Position numbers and translations under genes: made by a program
Part shown: positions 42,271 through 54,090 of the stretch, piece after piece
Numbering within the stretch: the stretch's first letter is position 1
Layout of the letters: the number at the start of each line of letters is the position of its first letter
DNA from: Zygnema cylindricum
Lineage: Eukaryota > Streptophyta > Zygnematophyceae > Zygnematales > Zygnemataceae
Reading direction: 5' to 3'
DNA length: 64,000 nucleotides
NCBI GenBank assembly: GCA_037447655.1
Contig: JBBHKE010001289.1
Location: forward strand, 321,188 to 385,187
Notes under the pieces: generated by a model
The model's database searches: none
Seen by the model: only the letters and a program-made list of their open reading frames with translations
Told to the model about the DNA's origin: nothing

Positions 42271-44906
42271 AGAGGTGTCCAATTCGTACGGATTTCGATT
42301 TTTTTACGAAAATTACGTGGTATTAAGCCCCGATTCTATTAGGCGGTCGCAGTATATGTACAGACATAGGAGTCCGTTTTTTTTTGTCGGGCCAGCAAAT
42401 AACCTTTCTCAATTATGATTTGCGCCACATAAGTTAGAGTCAAGATTCTAAAAATTTAAAAAAAAAAAAATCAAACTTAAAGTTTGAACGTAATATCTGT
42501 ACCAGCGGGGGTACACCGTCGATCGTATTTAGCGTGTTGAACACTAATTCGGCGACCCTAAATTTTTAGGGTTTTACCTAAAATAGGGTAAATGATACTA
42601 TTTTTTTTTGTACGCTAATTACGAGAAGAACAATTAGTGTACACCATTTTAATTTATGTATTTTTTATTAGTGTGGATTAAGGAACGTGTCGGTGCGTAT
42701 AAAAATGTACTTTTTAATCATACAAGTAGTGATATTCTAATAAAATATTTGCTATCAAAAATTCAAAAAACTCGAAAAATTGCCTTGTTAGTGTACATTC
42801 ATATGTCGCGTATTGCCTACACCCTATAAAACCTACTTAACGTCACTAATTTAAAGAGTGGACTACAATCTCTCATGTCGAAAAGAATACTCACTCGTAG
42901 ACAAATTGTTTTACCAATTTTTTTCAATGTGTTAATTTCCATGTTACAACAACCATCCCACCTCCCGTTTATTTTGGGTATTGGGATGGGTAGCACCTAT
43001 CATCACTTTAAAGTTTATCATTAACGCATCACCTCGTTTTACACACGAGCCATCTTACATGAATAAGGGGTTTTGTACATCGGTCTCTTCTTTCGACATC
43101 GTCTATCTGGAATGGGCTAGGGGATCCTTTGAAGTTAGTGGACTAAAAAACTCTTTTTCCCCAATTGTAACGTTGACTTTCGAAAGGTAACACATCTTAA
43201 TTGCCCTTCAACATTGGCAAGCTTTAACTCTTGTCCGATAGAGCATGCTGGTGTATGATTGTTGAGGATTGAGAGACATGCTTCAACGTAATGTGGCCCA
43301 TATAAACGATATTCATACTTTTCACCTTTAGCGTGGCATAGTCTTTAATTTTGAGGCACCGACCCACTTTTTTTTTTTTTAACAACATACAGATCTATTT
43401 TTATTCCTTGTGTAATACAGTGTTTGTTTTTCTTTTTGTTTTCCCAAATTTAAATTTTATACTTTAAATGTTGTATAAAGTTCGTAGTATTTTTGTTCCA
43501 TAGAGATTTTCATCTTTTACCTCTATGGTCGTTAACAACTTGTAGTTTCAATACGCTTTGTACTTTTATGGTTTAACCATCGTGTTTTTTATGATGAAAT
43601 ATCATTTAATTTATTAAACTATTAAAGTTAGTATTGATCAACAATACTACTCGAATACTTGTGTAACAACGGCAAAAACGATTTAAATTAAATTTGCATG
43701 CGTGTATATATAAAAAACACAAAAGTACAACTTAAATCGTAATTAGTATAGAAAAATCATTAGTGTAGTGAAATAAATGTGTTATTAACGCTATTTTCGG
43801 TTCAATGATCCAAAGCCAACAAAATATTCTTACTAAAAAAAAACATAACACTAAGTTGGACATATGTTCCTATGGTGTAATCGCTTTAGTGTGTTAGCAT
43901 AGTTTACGTTTTAATACATGAGATTACTATGAATCAAACATGTGTGCGCTTTCCATTGTCGATGCCACTAAATTTCGCATGTCGACGTCGTTATCTAACA
44001 CTGTGAAGTCTATGCAGGCTTTGTATGTATGTTTAGTTTGTACAAAAATACAGGCAATTAATGTACGTAATGACTTGTAAGTCACACTATTTAAGTACTT
44101 CTTAAAATAATTGAAGTACCATCATTAAATATTGCCTATATTAAGGTAAAGGAAAAAGTAGTAAATATACGAGAAGAGCAACACTAAAAGATTATCACGG
44201 TGTATTAAGAAACAACACATGACTGAATTAAAAAAAAAAGACGAAGACTTTATTGCAAAAATAGCGATGGTAAAACCATTTGTACAAAAGGGGTAAAACT
44301 GAAATATCATTTAAAGAATATAATAGTCATAAGAAAGTAAAATAAGCTTAAATTTTGACTCTATCACGTTAAATAGGGTACATAATTATAAACTATTCGT
44401 TACACTATTTAAGGGACATTTGAATTAGCGTTTATAATTCTAATATATGCTCATTTTAAATAGTGTGGAGTAAGGACGATCTTTGACCGTCCAAATTTGT
44501 ACTTTTATACGTAAAAAGGTACAAAAAATGATTAAATAGAATCGCGCTTGCATGTGAAATTGCGCGCGCCGAAAAGACTACATTACATCGAAAAGAACAC
44601 GTTCGCATAGCTCCGTCCATCGACAACATTGTCATCCGTGTGAACATTTTCATAAATTTACCTGTGAAAAGTTTATAGTTCAACGGCAACAATATGAGTT
44701 TGCCTTTATTTTCATAAAAACTTTGTAACTGTTGTGCGACATTTCTCGTATTCAATTAAAATAGAGAACTTCGTACCAATATCATTAAAAATGTATTATA
44801 ATATAGGATCTGGCCTGTTTTAGTGTAAATAATAATTAAAAAAAAACTAAACTTACCAAAATGACCCTTAAAAGGAGTAACTTTTAACTGTAATATGGGT
44901 TTTTAA
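42271..44906. other. About 2.6 kb non-coding; MITE-like pieces only
   Basis: 42512-42610 and 44340-44420 resemble the MITE-like fragment at 37393 (CTAATTCGGCGACCC, GACTCTATCACGTTAAAT). The 69-residue frame at 42981-43190 and the rest show no recognisable motif. Long A/T runs are frequent. Confidence 0.4.
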
Positions 44907-45475
44907 CATAGTTCAAAAGTAGGTGAACGTACGCCCATATAGTATGTCTATTGTACGCAAAACATACAATATGCCCTTAGGACCCATATTGTATTAGCCG
45001 CAAAATGAAATAAAATAGGAACAAGGTTGAGTTGCACATCGATCGATAGAGAATTAAACGTCATGTCTAAATTTTGAAAAACATTGGACAAAAAAATATT
45101 TTTCCGTGAGTTTTGAGGTATTTTTTACTCAAGCAGTCGGATTTGGACGATCGGACGGTCAGTGATCAAAGTAGCGATCTAAGAAGATCACATGAAAAAC
45201 CCATAACACAACTTACGATAGGACTTATGTCCGCGTTTTTTTTATTTTTTCCGGGTCTTTTTCCTGCGGAATGTCATCCTACGTCGTGTGTCAGTTCGCT
45301 AAAAAATTTCTTCCGGCGGCGTGCGCTGTACTTTGATGATACGTCATATTCGTACGTTCATACAGGGGTGTGCACAACGCACACACATGCAGTATGCCTC
45401 ATCTACGTGAGTTTTGTGCCAAGTTTTGTGCGCCAACCAAATGCCTACCATAAAAACGTCTACTTTTGAACTATG
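44907..45475. mobile_element. hAT-like MITE (569 bp), copy
   Basis: It has the same ends (CATAGTTCAAAAGTAG ... CTACTTTTGAACTATG) and interior as 41329-41969. Flanks GTTTTTAA and GCTTTTTG agree only partly. Its right edge abuts the next element. Confidence 0.75.
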
Positions 45476-45483
45476 GCTTTTTG

Positions 45484-46348
45484 TAGTGTTGTGCATCGGT
45501 AAAAAAATTATTGCGATAAACACCGATACCGATAGTTATCGGTCATCGAACGGTCAGTGGTCCCTATATATTTGTACTTTCTGTACTTTATGTCCGGAGT
45601 GCTTTCTGTCCGGTAAAGTGAACAGTAAATTTATGGGAAATGTACGGAATTTGACAAAAAAATACGTTGCACTTTATTGTACTTTTTGGGCAGTTAACTG
45701 AACATAAATTTTACGGGAACGTACGCAATTGTATCGATAAACTGATTATCATGGAAGGGTAAAAAGACGGCGGAAACAAAGTACAACGGATGCAAAATAA
45801 CATTATGCGCGCCGCCGGAATCGATCGGACGACATTCAATGAGAAAATACGAGCAGACGGTCAGCGTGAGCGCCGACATCTGGGAATGGCTTTTTTGGCG
45901 TCTTTTGCCAAAAAAGGCGACGGATTGACACGTGGCAGGTTTCCAGTGGATCCCAAAAAATAAAGGGACAAAGCAACGGCGTCGGATGTGAAAGGTACAT
46001 TGTTTTAACTGGAGCCGTACTAAAGCCGTACACATATTATGCCGGCTACTGTACTTTCGACTTTTACAAATGATCTGATTGGTAGGTACCTCAAGGGTTG
46101 TGAGTAGGGCGCATCGGTGGAATAAGACGTACAGTTGAGTGTACATGCGGTACAATTATCTGTACGGCTGACAGTTATCGCCGATAGTTATCGTAATCGG
46201 CATTATCGCCGATAAGTAGCTGATATTATCGACTACTTATCGGCGATAAGACCGATAACGATATATCGTACCAATATATCGATTATCAGGTCCCCGAAAA
46301 AAGGCCCATATCGGTTAGCGGCAAATCATTTACCGATATACAACAGTA
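45484..46348. mobile_element. hAT-like element with GGTA/CCGATA-rich interior (865 bp)
   Basis: The left end TAGTGTTGTGCATCGGTAAA pairs with the right end TTTACCGATATACAACAGTA (16 of 20). The flanks GCTTTTTG (45476-45483) and GTTTTTTG (46349-46356) match at 7 of 8 bases. The interior has long TATCGGCGATAA palindromic runs (46150-46280). It also has a stretch resembling a decayed copia LTR promoter (about 45810-46110: GACACGTGGCAGG, GCCGTAC, CTGTACTTTC, TGATTGG). No transposase is recognised. Confidence 0.6.
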
Positions 46349-46376
46349 GTTTTTTGCCACACTGAGACATAAATTA

Positions 46377-47149
46377 GGGTGCGTCTCTGTGTGCTTAAGT
46401 AAGGGTTTTTTTCTGTCATTTTCTTGTAAAACTTAGAGCGGTACTGCTTAAGTTTCAACGGTACAATAAATTAGAAAAAAAGAGAAGTACATTTTGTGGC
46501 ATCATCGAATTTAAAATGTACTACATGTTGTCGTCTTGTGCTTTTCGACCCACTTCGACGACAAAAAACGTCATTTTAAACCTTATCTTTAAAATACACG
46601 GCCGATGTGTTTTAAAATTAGGGATTTTCTATAAAAAAATAGGAACACGTATTCGCACGTGTAATGTTTTGTTCAAAAACTTCAAACGAATTCAAGCGAC
46701 ATGGAAGTGTACACGATTCGCTAAGTTTTGTCCGTTTTTGTCTAATACGACAAAGAGAAGTACACTGTTTTGTTTTGTCCGTTTCCATCCGGTACGGAAT
46801 TTTTTTTGCAAGGGTCTCAAGGTTCTGATTCCATTTCACGTCAAGCCGAAAATAGACGCTAAGTCAAAACGCATCTTCTTCAACCGTGAAACGACAGAGG
46901 CTGGAGGGCGGTAGGTCTACAATGTCACGAAAGTCACGCGACGTCACAAGCAGTTACGAAAAATGACGTGGGTGATCACAGATTGTAGACGTTGACAGCC
47001 GTCACGGGCATTGTCGACGTATACAATTGTCACGCCCTAAGTGACAATTTCGTTTGGTACACATAGGGACACCCGAAATCTGGGTCCGCCGGATCTGCGC
47101 TAAAAAACAAAAAAAAATCTCTAAGTTTGAAGTACATAGAGACGCACCC
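46377..47149. mobile_element. PIF/Harbinger-like element (773 bp), TTA duplication
   Basis: The ends GGGTGCGTCTCTGTGTGCTT and (inverted) AAGTACATAGAGACGCACCC are flanked by TTA at 46374-46376 and 47150-47152. The 132-residue plus-strand frame inside lacks DDE or Myb motifs, so the element appears non-autonomous. A truncated copy is at 26743-26921. Confidence 0.75.
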
Positions 47150-47407
47150 TTAGAGTAATAAAATATACAAAAAAAAAAGTACAGCATTTGGCGTGGGTGA
47201 TATATGGCGTAGGGTAACACAAAAATGCGGACAGACCTCACAAAATAAAATCATATTGGACCAATCACAACCACTCTTTCTTTATCCAATCACAACCGTT
47301 TTTTCTTTTTTTTGTTCCCTGTGGAATCTGACGACTGCGCCGACATCGTGAAAATCTCTCCATTTTCAACCGTGATTTGTGAGAGTCTCGCCTCCTCTTT
47401 CACCACC

Positions 47408-47689
47408 ATGGATTGCACTTCGCCCACGTCATCGTTTTCACGCCAGTTTTTTACATTTTTTAATTGTGTAAGACAAAATGGCGAACATCTTGCTGACGCC
47501 AACTCCACCATTGATGACGTGGTAAGATCCTACGCTCTTACTAGAGTGGCCTTGTATAACATGGCAATAGCCATTTTCCTCCAAACATGCAAATATAATT
47601 TATGGAGGCTCATGATAGCTTCTACCTTGTTATCCTTTCACATTGGTATCGATTTTTTTCGAGGCCGTTATGTCCTTGCGAATCTTTAG
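47408..47689 (+). CDS. Hypothetical small ORF, 93 residues
   Basis: The first ATG lies in a strong plant-like context (ACCACCATGG) and opens 93 codons, with a Ser/Thr-rich start and a hydrophobic stretch (ALYNMAIAIFL, LMIASTLLSFHIGIDFF) that could span a membrane. About 120-150 bases upstream, CCAATCACAACC occurs twice (near 47260 and 47285), like CCAAT boxes. I do not recognise the protein, and the frame could be chance. No polyadenylation or splice evidence can be judged. Confidence 0.2.
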   Translation: MDCTSPTSSFSRQFFTFFNCVRQNGEHLADANSTIDDVVRSYALTRVALYNMAIAIFLQTCKYNLWRLMIASTLLSFHIGIDFFRGRYVLANL

Positions 47690-48925
47690 TATTCTCTTTT
47701 GGTTTATCAAGGCTTATTTGAAGGCAACTCATATCTTTTTATATTTCTTTTCTGGTTTTGCTTTTGTTTCCCTCCTCTCACCTTTTCCGTTGACCTTTTC
47801 ATTTAAGATTGATTTCTTTCACGCTTACAAACATTCAGGTTATGAGTTTTGAAAAAAATGTTCAAAATGTTTAGAAGGGAAATATAGATTCGTTTTTAAT
47901 GTTTTGGTTGAACAATGTTGTCTTTCTTTCGAAACGGACATGGTATGCAATTTTTTTTTGCATTTTACTTATTTTTCATTTCTTTCGTTTTTGTTCCTCT
48001 TTTCGACATCTGCAGCAGTCAACATCCGAAAATCCGTAAAGGATCCGTAAAGGGTGGCTAGAGTGTTGTTCTCAAGGTACACTGCGCAAAAATAAAAATA
48101 TGAATAAATTAATCAAAAAACACATATTAACTCAGACCATTGATGTTTTAGGTAAATGTTTTAGTGGTAATTTTTTTGTTTTAGAAAATAGTGACAACCT
48201 CGGTAAATAAATAAGTTTATAAATTTCAACAACTTTGTCTTGACTAGAATAGTAATTGTGGAATCGTTGTGTTATAATTTTAAAATAATAGTCGGCTTTG
48301 TAATTTGTACGTTTGTCATATTCATTATTTTCAATGGATACAAAAACATAGAAATGTGTATTTGTTTTGTTTTCGTTTCATGTCGTTAAAAAGAATTTTC
48401 AACCAAACAATAAAAAAAGATTAAAAAATGTGGAGCAAATTTTCTTCTCGATTAAAACTAAGAAATAAGAAACAAACCCTAAATAATCCTGACACCTTTT
48501 AACGTATTGACAACTGAACGTGAATCTTTTTTTTTCATGTCGGGGCCAAAGTTTCTGATTTATTACGAACAACATATTAAAGTGGACATTATATTTTTCC
48601 TGCCCTAAAAGAGGATAGTGAAATGATTTCTATACAAAAGAGTTAATAGAGAGAAGATTTATAAGTAAGTGGAAAAGTAGAGAAGTTTTCCGAAGTTCAG
48701 AGCCCACATTCAGTTTCAATGTGTGTAAAATAGTGAAATTTTGGAGTAATACTTGTTTTTTTACACAAAAGTAATAATAATTGTTGTAATCAAATTTTTA
48801 AAAACTACATATTTTTAAACCAATGATACCTCAATGGGGATGTTATTTCACTTTATTTCATTGACATATGTGTGTCTTTTGTTTTGTAAATGTTTGCGTC
48901 TTCTATGGAATGATGACAAATTTCT
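47690..48925. other. About 1.2 kb non-coding, A/T-rich
   Basis: T-rich and A-rich tracts; no conserved motif or coding signal. Confidence 0.4.
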
Positions 48926-49512
48926 TCTTTTCTCATGGATGATGATCCACCAGCGACAAGGCATTTTCATCGTTGGATTATAAACCAGCTATGATTAATT
49001 TTCATCGCTGTACAAACAGTTGGCTTACGCACTCTCTCTCACCAGAAAAACCAACCGGCGAAGAGATTGTGTCGTCACTGAACTGTAAATCAACAATAAG
49101 GCCATATCGCTATTTAATTAAAAACTAGTGTGAGGATGATGTGTCATTAGTGAAAAATCCTTCGGCCATGAGGCAATGTTATCGGTGGAAAACCTATCAA
49201 CGACGACAAATTGACATCATTGAACAAAGTACGATAAAATAGTTCATGTCACTGTTGGGACTGTAGCCAGCGATGCTGTCACTGTTGCGAGTGTAGCCAG
49301 CAATGAGGCAGGGTCGTCGCCAAATATCAATGACGTATAAAACAAATTGCTAACCAAAAACCAATAAGAACATTATGTCATTGGTGAAAAATCATTCGGC
49401 TATGAGGCAACATCATCGTTGGAAAACCACCGAATCGCTGAACAAAGTAAAATGAAATGGTCCATATCATTGTCGCGACTGCAGCTAGCGATGAGGCAGG
49501 CTCGTCCCCATT
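48926..49512. repeat. Degenerate tandem repeat (about 238-bp unit), split by a retrotransposon
   Basis: Two clear units begin near 49138 and 49376 (GTCATTAGTGAAAAATC / GTCATTGGTGAAAAATC) and share ATGAGGCAA, TGAACAAAGTA and GCGATGAGGCAGG. Older relatives lie at 48950-49100. The second unit breaks at 49512 and resumes at 62455 (ATCAACGACGTATAAAAT), the two sides of the copia insertion. CGTCGCTG-like words link it loosely to the 37.5-kb satellite. Confidence 0.75.
49508..49512. other. Target site duplication CCATT (left)
   Basis: CCATT abuts the LTR at 49513 and recurs at 62450-62454 immediately after the far LTR. Confidence 0.95.
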
Positions 49513-50579
49513 TGTAACTCTAAGACCTCTATATGTCCTCAGAATGGATAGCTTGCAAGAAGCTTATAGGATAACCCTGACCCCTTTGTGTTTCAGCGAG
49601 AATAACTACCACCCTGGAAGACAAAAACTCTGACCACGTCCACCTCTGTGAAGGCAAGACTCCCCTGAGTCGATAGCCAAAAGAATCTCTGAATTTGCTC
49701 CTCTGAGCAGTTAGTTATGGAGAGTCAAAGTTGACCTTTTTAAACAGAAGCTCTCTGGGAGAGAGGGTCTTATCTAGCAAATTTTTCTAAATCCTATCTC
49801 TCTCTAAACTCTATCTACTGATGTACGGCACCAATTATATTGCACTTCCGTACACAAAAGTATAGTTGCCGGTGTACTTTATGTACGGATATTGTACTAC
49901 ATGGCCTAAATGTCGACACGTGTTATATCCGGATTCGCTTCCTTAATTCGCGGAGATGCCGCGATCAATTTCATTTTGCCACATGTCATACAATGTGGCG
50001 ATGACCAAAAACCGCCGAAATCCTCTTCCGCGATCTCGGCATTCATTCCGACCGTTCAATTAATTGCAGATTTAATCGTAGCTATAATAAATACCTGCGC
50101 GGTATTCGTTTCGCTATCGAAACAAATGCGCGGTACTTGTTTCTTGTCCGTACCTTAATCTGTACTTTAACAAAACCGGACCTATGTATCATGTAAATAG
50201 TTTCCGTTAAATGAATTTGTCAGCGTAAAAATGTTTATCTAATTATCAAACACCATATAATTTAACACTAGTCATAGACTAAATGGATAGGGCTACCGGC
50301 TAACGGCGACTCTAACAGCCAGTAGATACCAGGATCAAATCTTGTGTCCGACAGCGTTACTTTGAATAAATCAACTAATTTACTACCATAAATCAACTAA
50401 TCTACTACCCGTAAATCTCTGGATAGCATAGGCAGCCATGGCTCTAGCTTCCTCTCCGATTTTCAGTGACTGCAACAAGTGTGGGAGTTAGAGAGAGAAG
50501 TTAGAGGCAGACTGCCTTGGCTTCTTTTTGCATTTTATTTTAGACCTATAAAATACTAAAAGAACCATCAATTTCTACA
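49513..50579 (-). mobile_element. 3' LTR of the outer element (1067 bp)
   Basis: Inverted ends TGTAACTC (49513) and TTTCTACA (50579). It contains the GTAC array near 49820-49890, ATTAT in place of the usual ATTGG, and the tRNA-like module in forward orientation (A-box-like 50292-50306; B-box-like GGATCAAATCT 50332-50342). Confidence 0.9.
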
Positions 50580-50592
50580 CTCCCTTTATTTT

Positions 50593-53345
50593 CTAGTCAA
50601 TCTTCCATTTCAGACCACACTTCTTTCTGCAGAAAATTAGCTTAGGGAAGGCAGAGGTTTGGTTATCATATCTGCTACCATCTCGCCATGTGGTTGGTAC
50701 TCTAAATTGATTATTTTGTTTTCTACTTTCTCTCTGACAAAGCTGAGTCTAATGTCCATGTGTTTTGCTTTAAAATGATGTTTAGGATTGGCAGAAATAG
50801 CGATTGCTGCCTGATTATCACAAAAAAATTTATGCACACCACTTTTAAGTTAACTAAGCTCACCAAGCAAAGACTTGACCCACATCAATTTTTTTACAGC
50901 AGAGCAAGAGGCCATATACTCAGCCTCCATGGTGGACTGAACAATAACCTTTTGCTGTTTACTACTCCAACAACAAGCCCCATCACCCACATATAATACA
51001 TATCCAGAAGTACATCTCCTCATCGGAGCATCACTATAACTAGCATCACTCCAAGTAGTGATGTCAATATTCTCCTTACCCAAATGCAACCATAGATCCC
51101 TAATTCCTATCAAATATCTAAGAACTCTCTTAGCTGCCTCCCTATCCCTCTAAGTGGGAGCATTTAGACTTCTACTCAGTACTCCTACAATTGCAGCTAA
51201 ATCCGGTCAGGTACAATTCATAAAATAGATTAGGCTTCCCACTACTTCTATGTAAGGAATAGTCTGCATGAACTTCTATTTTTCAGGACTTAATTCCTCG
51301 TCTAAGACTATGACTCCTTCTTCCACACTCCGCTCACTTCCCTTCTTTAACTCCATTGGAGTTGTACAACTATTAGCTTTATCCATCTGAAATTTTTCCA
51401 ACATGTTCCCTATTGCTTCCTTTTCAGTCAGTCTTATAATCTTTCTTTCTCTGTCTCTTTCTTCTTGTATTCCCAAAATATATTTTGCCTCTCCCATATC
51501 CTTCATTTCAAATGTCCTCTTAAGATCGGTTTTGAGTTTTTTTTTTTTTCCATTGATTTACTTAAAATAAGCAAATCATCAACATAAATTGCAATAAATA
51601 TAACATCTTCCTCATCTACAGAAACATAGATTGAGTGATCTCAGCTGATCCGGATATATCCCAGACCGGTAAGAAACTCATCAAGCTTCTTATTCCACTG
51701 TCGAGGCGCCTTTTCAAACCATAAAGGGATTTGATCAGCCGACATACCTTACTCTCCTCTCCTTCCTCCACAAATCCTTCGGGTTGTCGCATGAAGATCT
51801 CTTCTTCCAATTCTCTGTGCAAAAAGGCTGTCTTGATGTCTATTTGGTGCACCTCCATGTCTTGTGCTGCTGCCAGACTGAGAAGTATGCGGACGGAGGG
51901 AAATCGAACGACCGGGGCAAAGGTTTCCTCGTAGATGATTCTTTCTTTCTGTGTAAATCCTTTTGCCACTAATTGGGCTGTGTAACGCTCAATGGTGTTA
52001 TCCGGGTTTAGTTTTAATTTTAAAACCCACTTATAACGGATTGGTTTTCGGTTAGGTGGGTAATCCACCAGCTCCCAAGTATCAACTACCATAATTGAGG
52101 CCATCTCCTCATTGATGGCTGTCTTCCACCGGTTTCTTTCTAGACAAGTCATCCCCTCTCCATAAGTTTGAGGTTGATCTTGATGAGATAGTTTAGTTAC
52201 CTTGTTATTAACCTATTTTTCTTGCAGTCTTTTGCTACTTCTCCTCCCCCCCTCAAAATCTGTGGTCGGAATAGATGGTTCTCGTGGGTTCTTTCGAACA
52301 CTCACGGCTTCTCCCCTGTCCCTTGATTCCGAATAAATTTCCACTACGTCTTTCGCTTCGGGTTGAGTTGTCACTGGAGTTTCCGCGTCGAGTCCTTTTC
52401 GGTCTGATTTGTATCTGCAAGAATGTCATCATTTCTAAAACCTTGATAGTTATGAAGCTCAAAGTCATCAGAAATTTCTGACGCAAATCTGATTTTTACT
52501 GACTTTGTATACTTGAAGGGATCCTCAGACTTTCCCTCATCCATAACTACTAGATGCTTTACTAAGATTATATCTTCCCTTTTTAGATCATAAACTCTAT
52601 ATCCTTTATCATCCTCATCATATCCTAATAAGTATTCCGGTTTTCCTTTAGGATCTAACTTCCAATTAGACCGATCTGTATCTAGACTGAATATTTGACT
52701 CCTGAAAACCTTTAAGTTACATATGTCTAGTTTCCGGCCAGTCCATCTCTCATAAGGTGTTTGATCTTTTATAGCTGAAGTAAGAACTCTATTTTTGAGG
52801 TAATTAGCACAGTTCATTGCTTCTGCCCAAAACTTTTTTCCTATCTTCTTATCCGACAACATACTTCTAGCACTATCACTTAGTGTCATATTTAATCTTT
52901 CAGCTACCCCATTCTGTTCCGGGTTTTCTGGAACTATCTTTTGGTGTTGGACCCCATCTTCCCTCAAAAAATCCTCAAACTGGTTAGAGGTATACTCTCC
53001 ACCATTGTCACTCCTTACTCTCTTGATTCAGGTTTCATGGAGTTTTTCACTCCCTGCTTTATATTGTTTAAAACATTCTTGAGCTTCTGACTTATTTTTC
53101 AAAAAATACACCCTGGAATATTGAGACCAATCATCGGTGATAGTCATCATAAATCTCTTCCTCCCGGGTGATGGCACTCTAGCTGGCCCCCAAATATCTA
53201 TGTGTACTAAATCTAAAATCTTTTCTCCCTTATAGGTGGCAGTTATTGGGAAGGGTAACTTGTGTGCTTTACCTTAAGCACACCCACTACAATCACTTAG
53301 ATTTTCACTCTCACCGAACTGAATCCCTTCCACTACTCCCATCTT
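50593..53345 (-). pseudogene. pol: Copia pol: integrase, RT, RNase H
   Basis: From the right: C-x2-C region and DIWGPARVPSPG, TDDWSQYSRVYF, the integrase SDNGGEYTS and NPEQNGVAERLN, FWAEAMNCANYLKNR; linker DPFKYTKSVK; RT WELVDYPP, QIDIKTAFLH, QPEGFVEEGEESK; DMGEAKYILGIQ; RNase H WSDASYSDAP, MEAEYMASC, DNQAAIAIS, KHHFKAKHMDIR; natural stop at 50593-50595. A poly-A run near 51541 shifts the frame just after the YVDD region (about 51575-51600). Other frame breaks are near 51700, 52170-52250 and 53280. It is truncated at 53345 by the nested element and continues at 59796. Confidence 0.9.
53341..53345. other. Target site duplication ATCTT (left)
   Basis: ATCTT precedes the LTR start at 53346 and is repeated at 59796-59800 after the far LTR. 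Confidence 0.95.
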
Positions 53346-53564
53346 TGTAGAAACTAATGGTTTTTAAGTATTTTCTAGGTCTGAAAAGAAATATAGAAGC
53401 CGAGGCAGTCTATCTCTAACTTCTCTCTCCAACTCTCAAACTTGTCGCAGTCACTGAGAAATTGGAGAGGAAGCTAGAGCCATGGCTACCTAGGCTATCC
53501 TGAGGTTTACGGAAAAATTATATTAGTTCGGGTTTATTTATTTAAAAGGTATGTGCCGGCGGCA

Positions 53565-53633
53565 GGAATTGAACCTTGTACCTACCGGCCGGCAGACAAG
53601 AAATAGCCGGTAGCCTTAACCGTTAAGTCTAGG
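53565..53633 (-). other. tRNA-like module with consensus B-box, antisense in LTR
   Basis: The minus strand shows GGTTCAATTCC (53565-53575), an exact match to the Pol III B-box GGTTCRANTCC, about 50 bases downstream of an A-box/D-arm-like CTTAACGGTTAAGGC (about 53613-53627). The 3' LTR has the same at 58966-58976. Confidence 0.6.
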
Positions 53634-54009
53634 AGTCATGATACGTAGTATATAGTTTGATAGTTATTTAAACAAGTATACGTACGATAATTCATTTAAC
53701 TATAATAGATTACGGGATACATAGATCCGGTAATATATAAAGTACGGATTACGGTACGGACTATAAATCAATACCGCGCATTTGTTTCGTAAATGAAACA
53801 AATACCGCACATGTATTTATTACGGCTACGATTAAATTAGATTCTAAATCGGACGGCCGCAATTAGCGCCGAGATTGCGGAGGAAGTTTTCGGCGGTTTG
53901 TGGCCATCGCCACATCGGATGACGCGTGGCGAAATTTCGTTGGATCGTGGAATCCCCGGAGATTATGGCATCGAATCTGGATATGACATGTGTCGACATT
54001 TAGGCCTTC

Positions 54010-54090
54010 TCGTACAATGTCCGTACCTAAAGTACACCGGCTGCTGTACTTTTGCGTACGGAACTGTAATCTGATTGGTTCCGTACATCA
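54010..54090 (+). promoter_or_regulatory. LTR promoter region: GTAC array plus CCAAT
   Basis: Six GTAC words in 74 bases, arranged partly as an inverted repeat (CCGTACctaAAGTAC facing GTACTTTTGCGTACGG), then CTGATTGG and CCGTACA. GTAC is the core bound by plant SBP/SPL proteins (consensus CCGTAC[AG]) and by copper-response regulators. Binding is inferred, not shown. Confidence 0.5.

Noticed and set aside
45694-46155. 153-residue minus-strand ORF inside the hAT-like element as a transposase
   Set aside because: No hAT dimerisation or zinc-finger motif is seen, and part of it overlaps LTR-promoter-like DNA.
47312-47407. Upstream extension of the 47408 ORF
   Set aside because: It has no ATG (only TTG) upstream; the first ATG, with good context, is at 47408.
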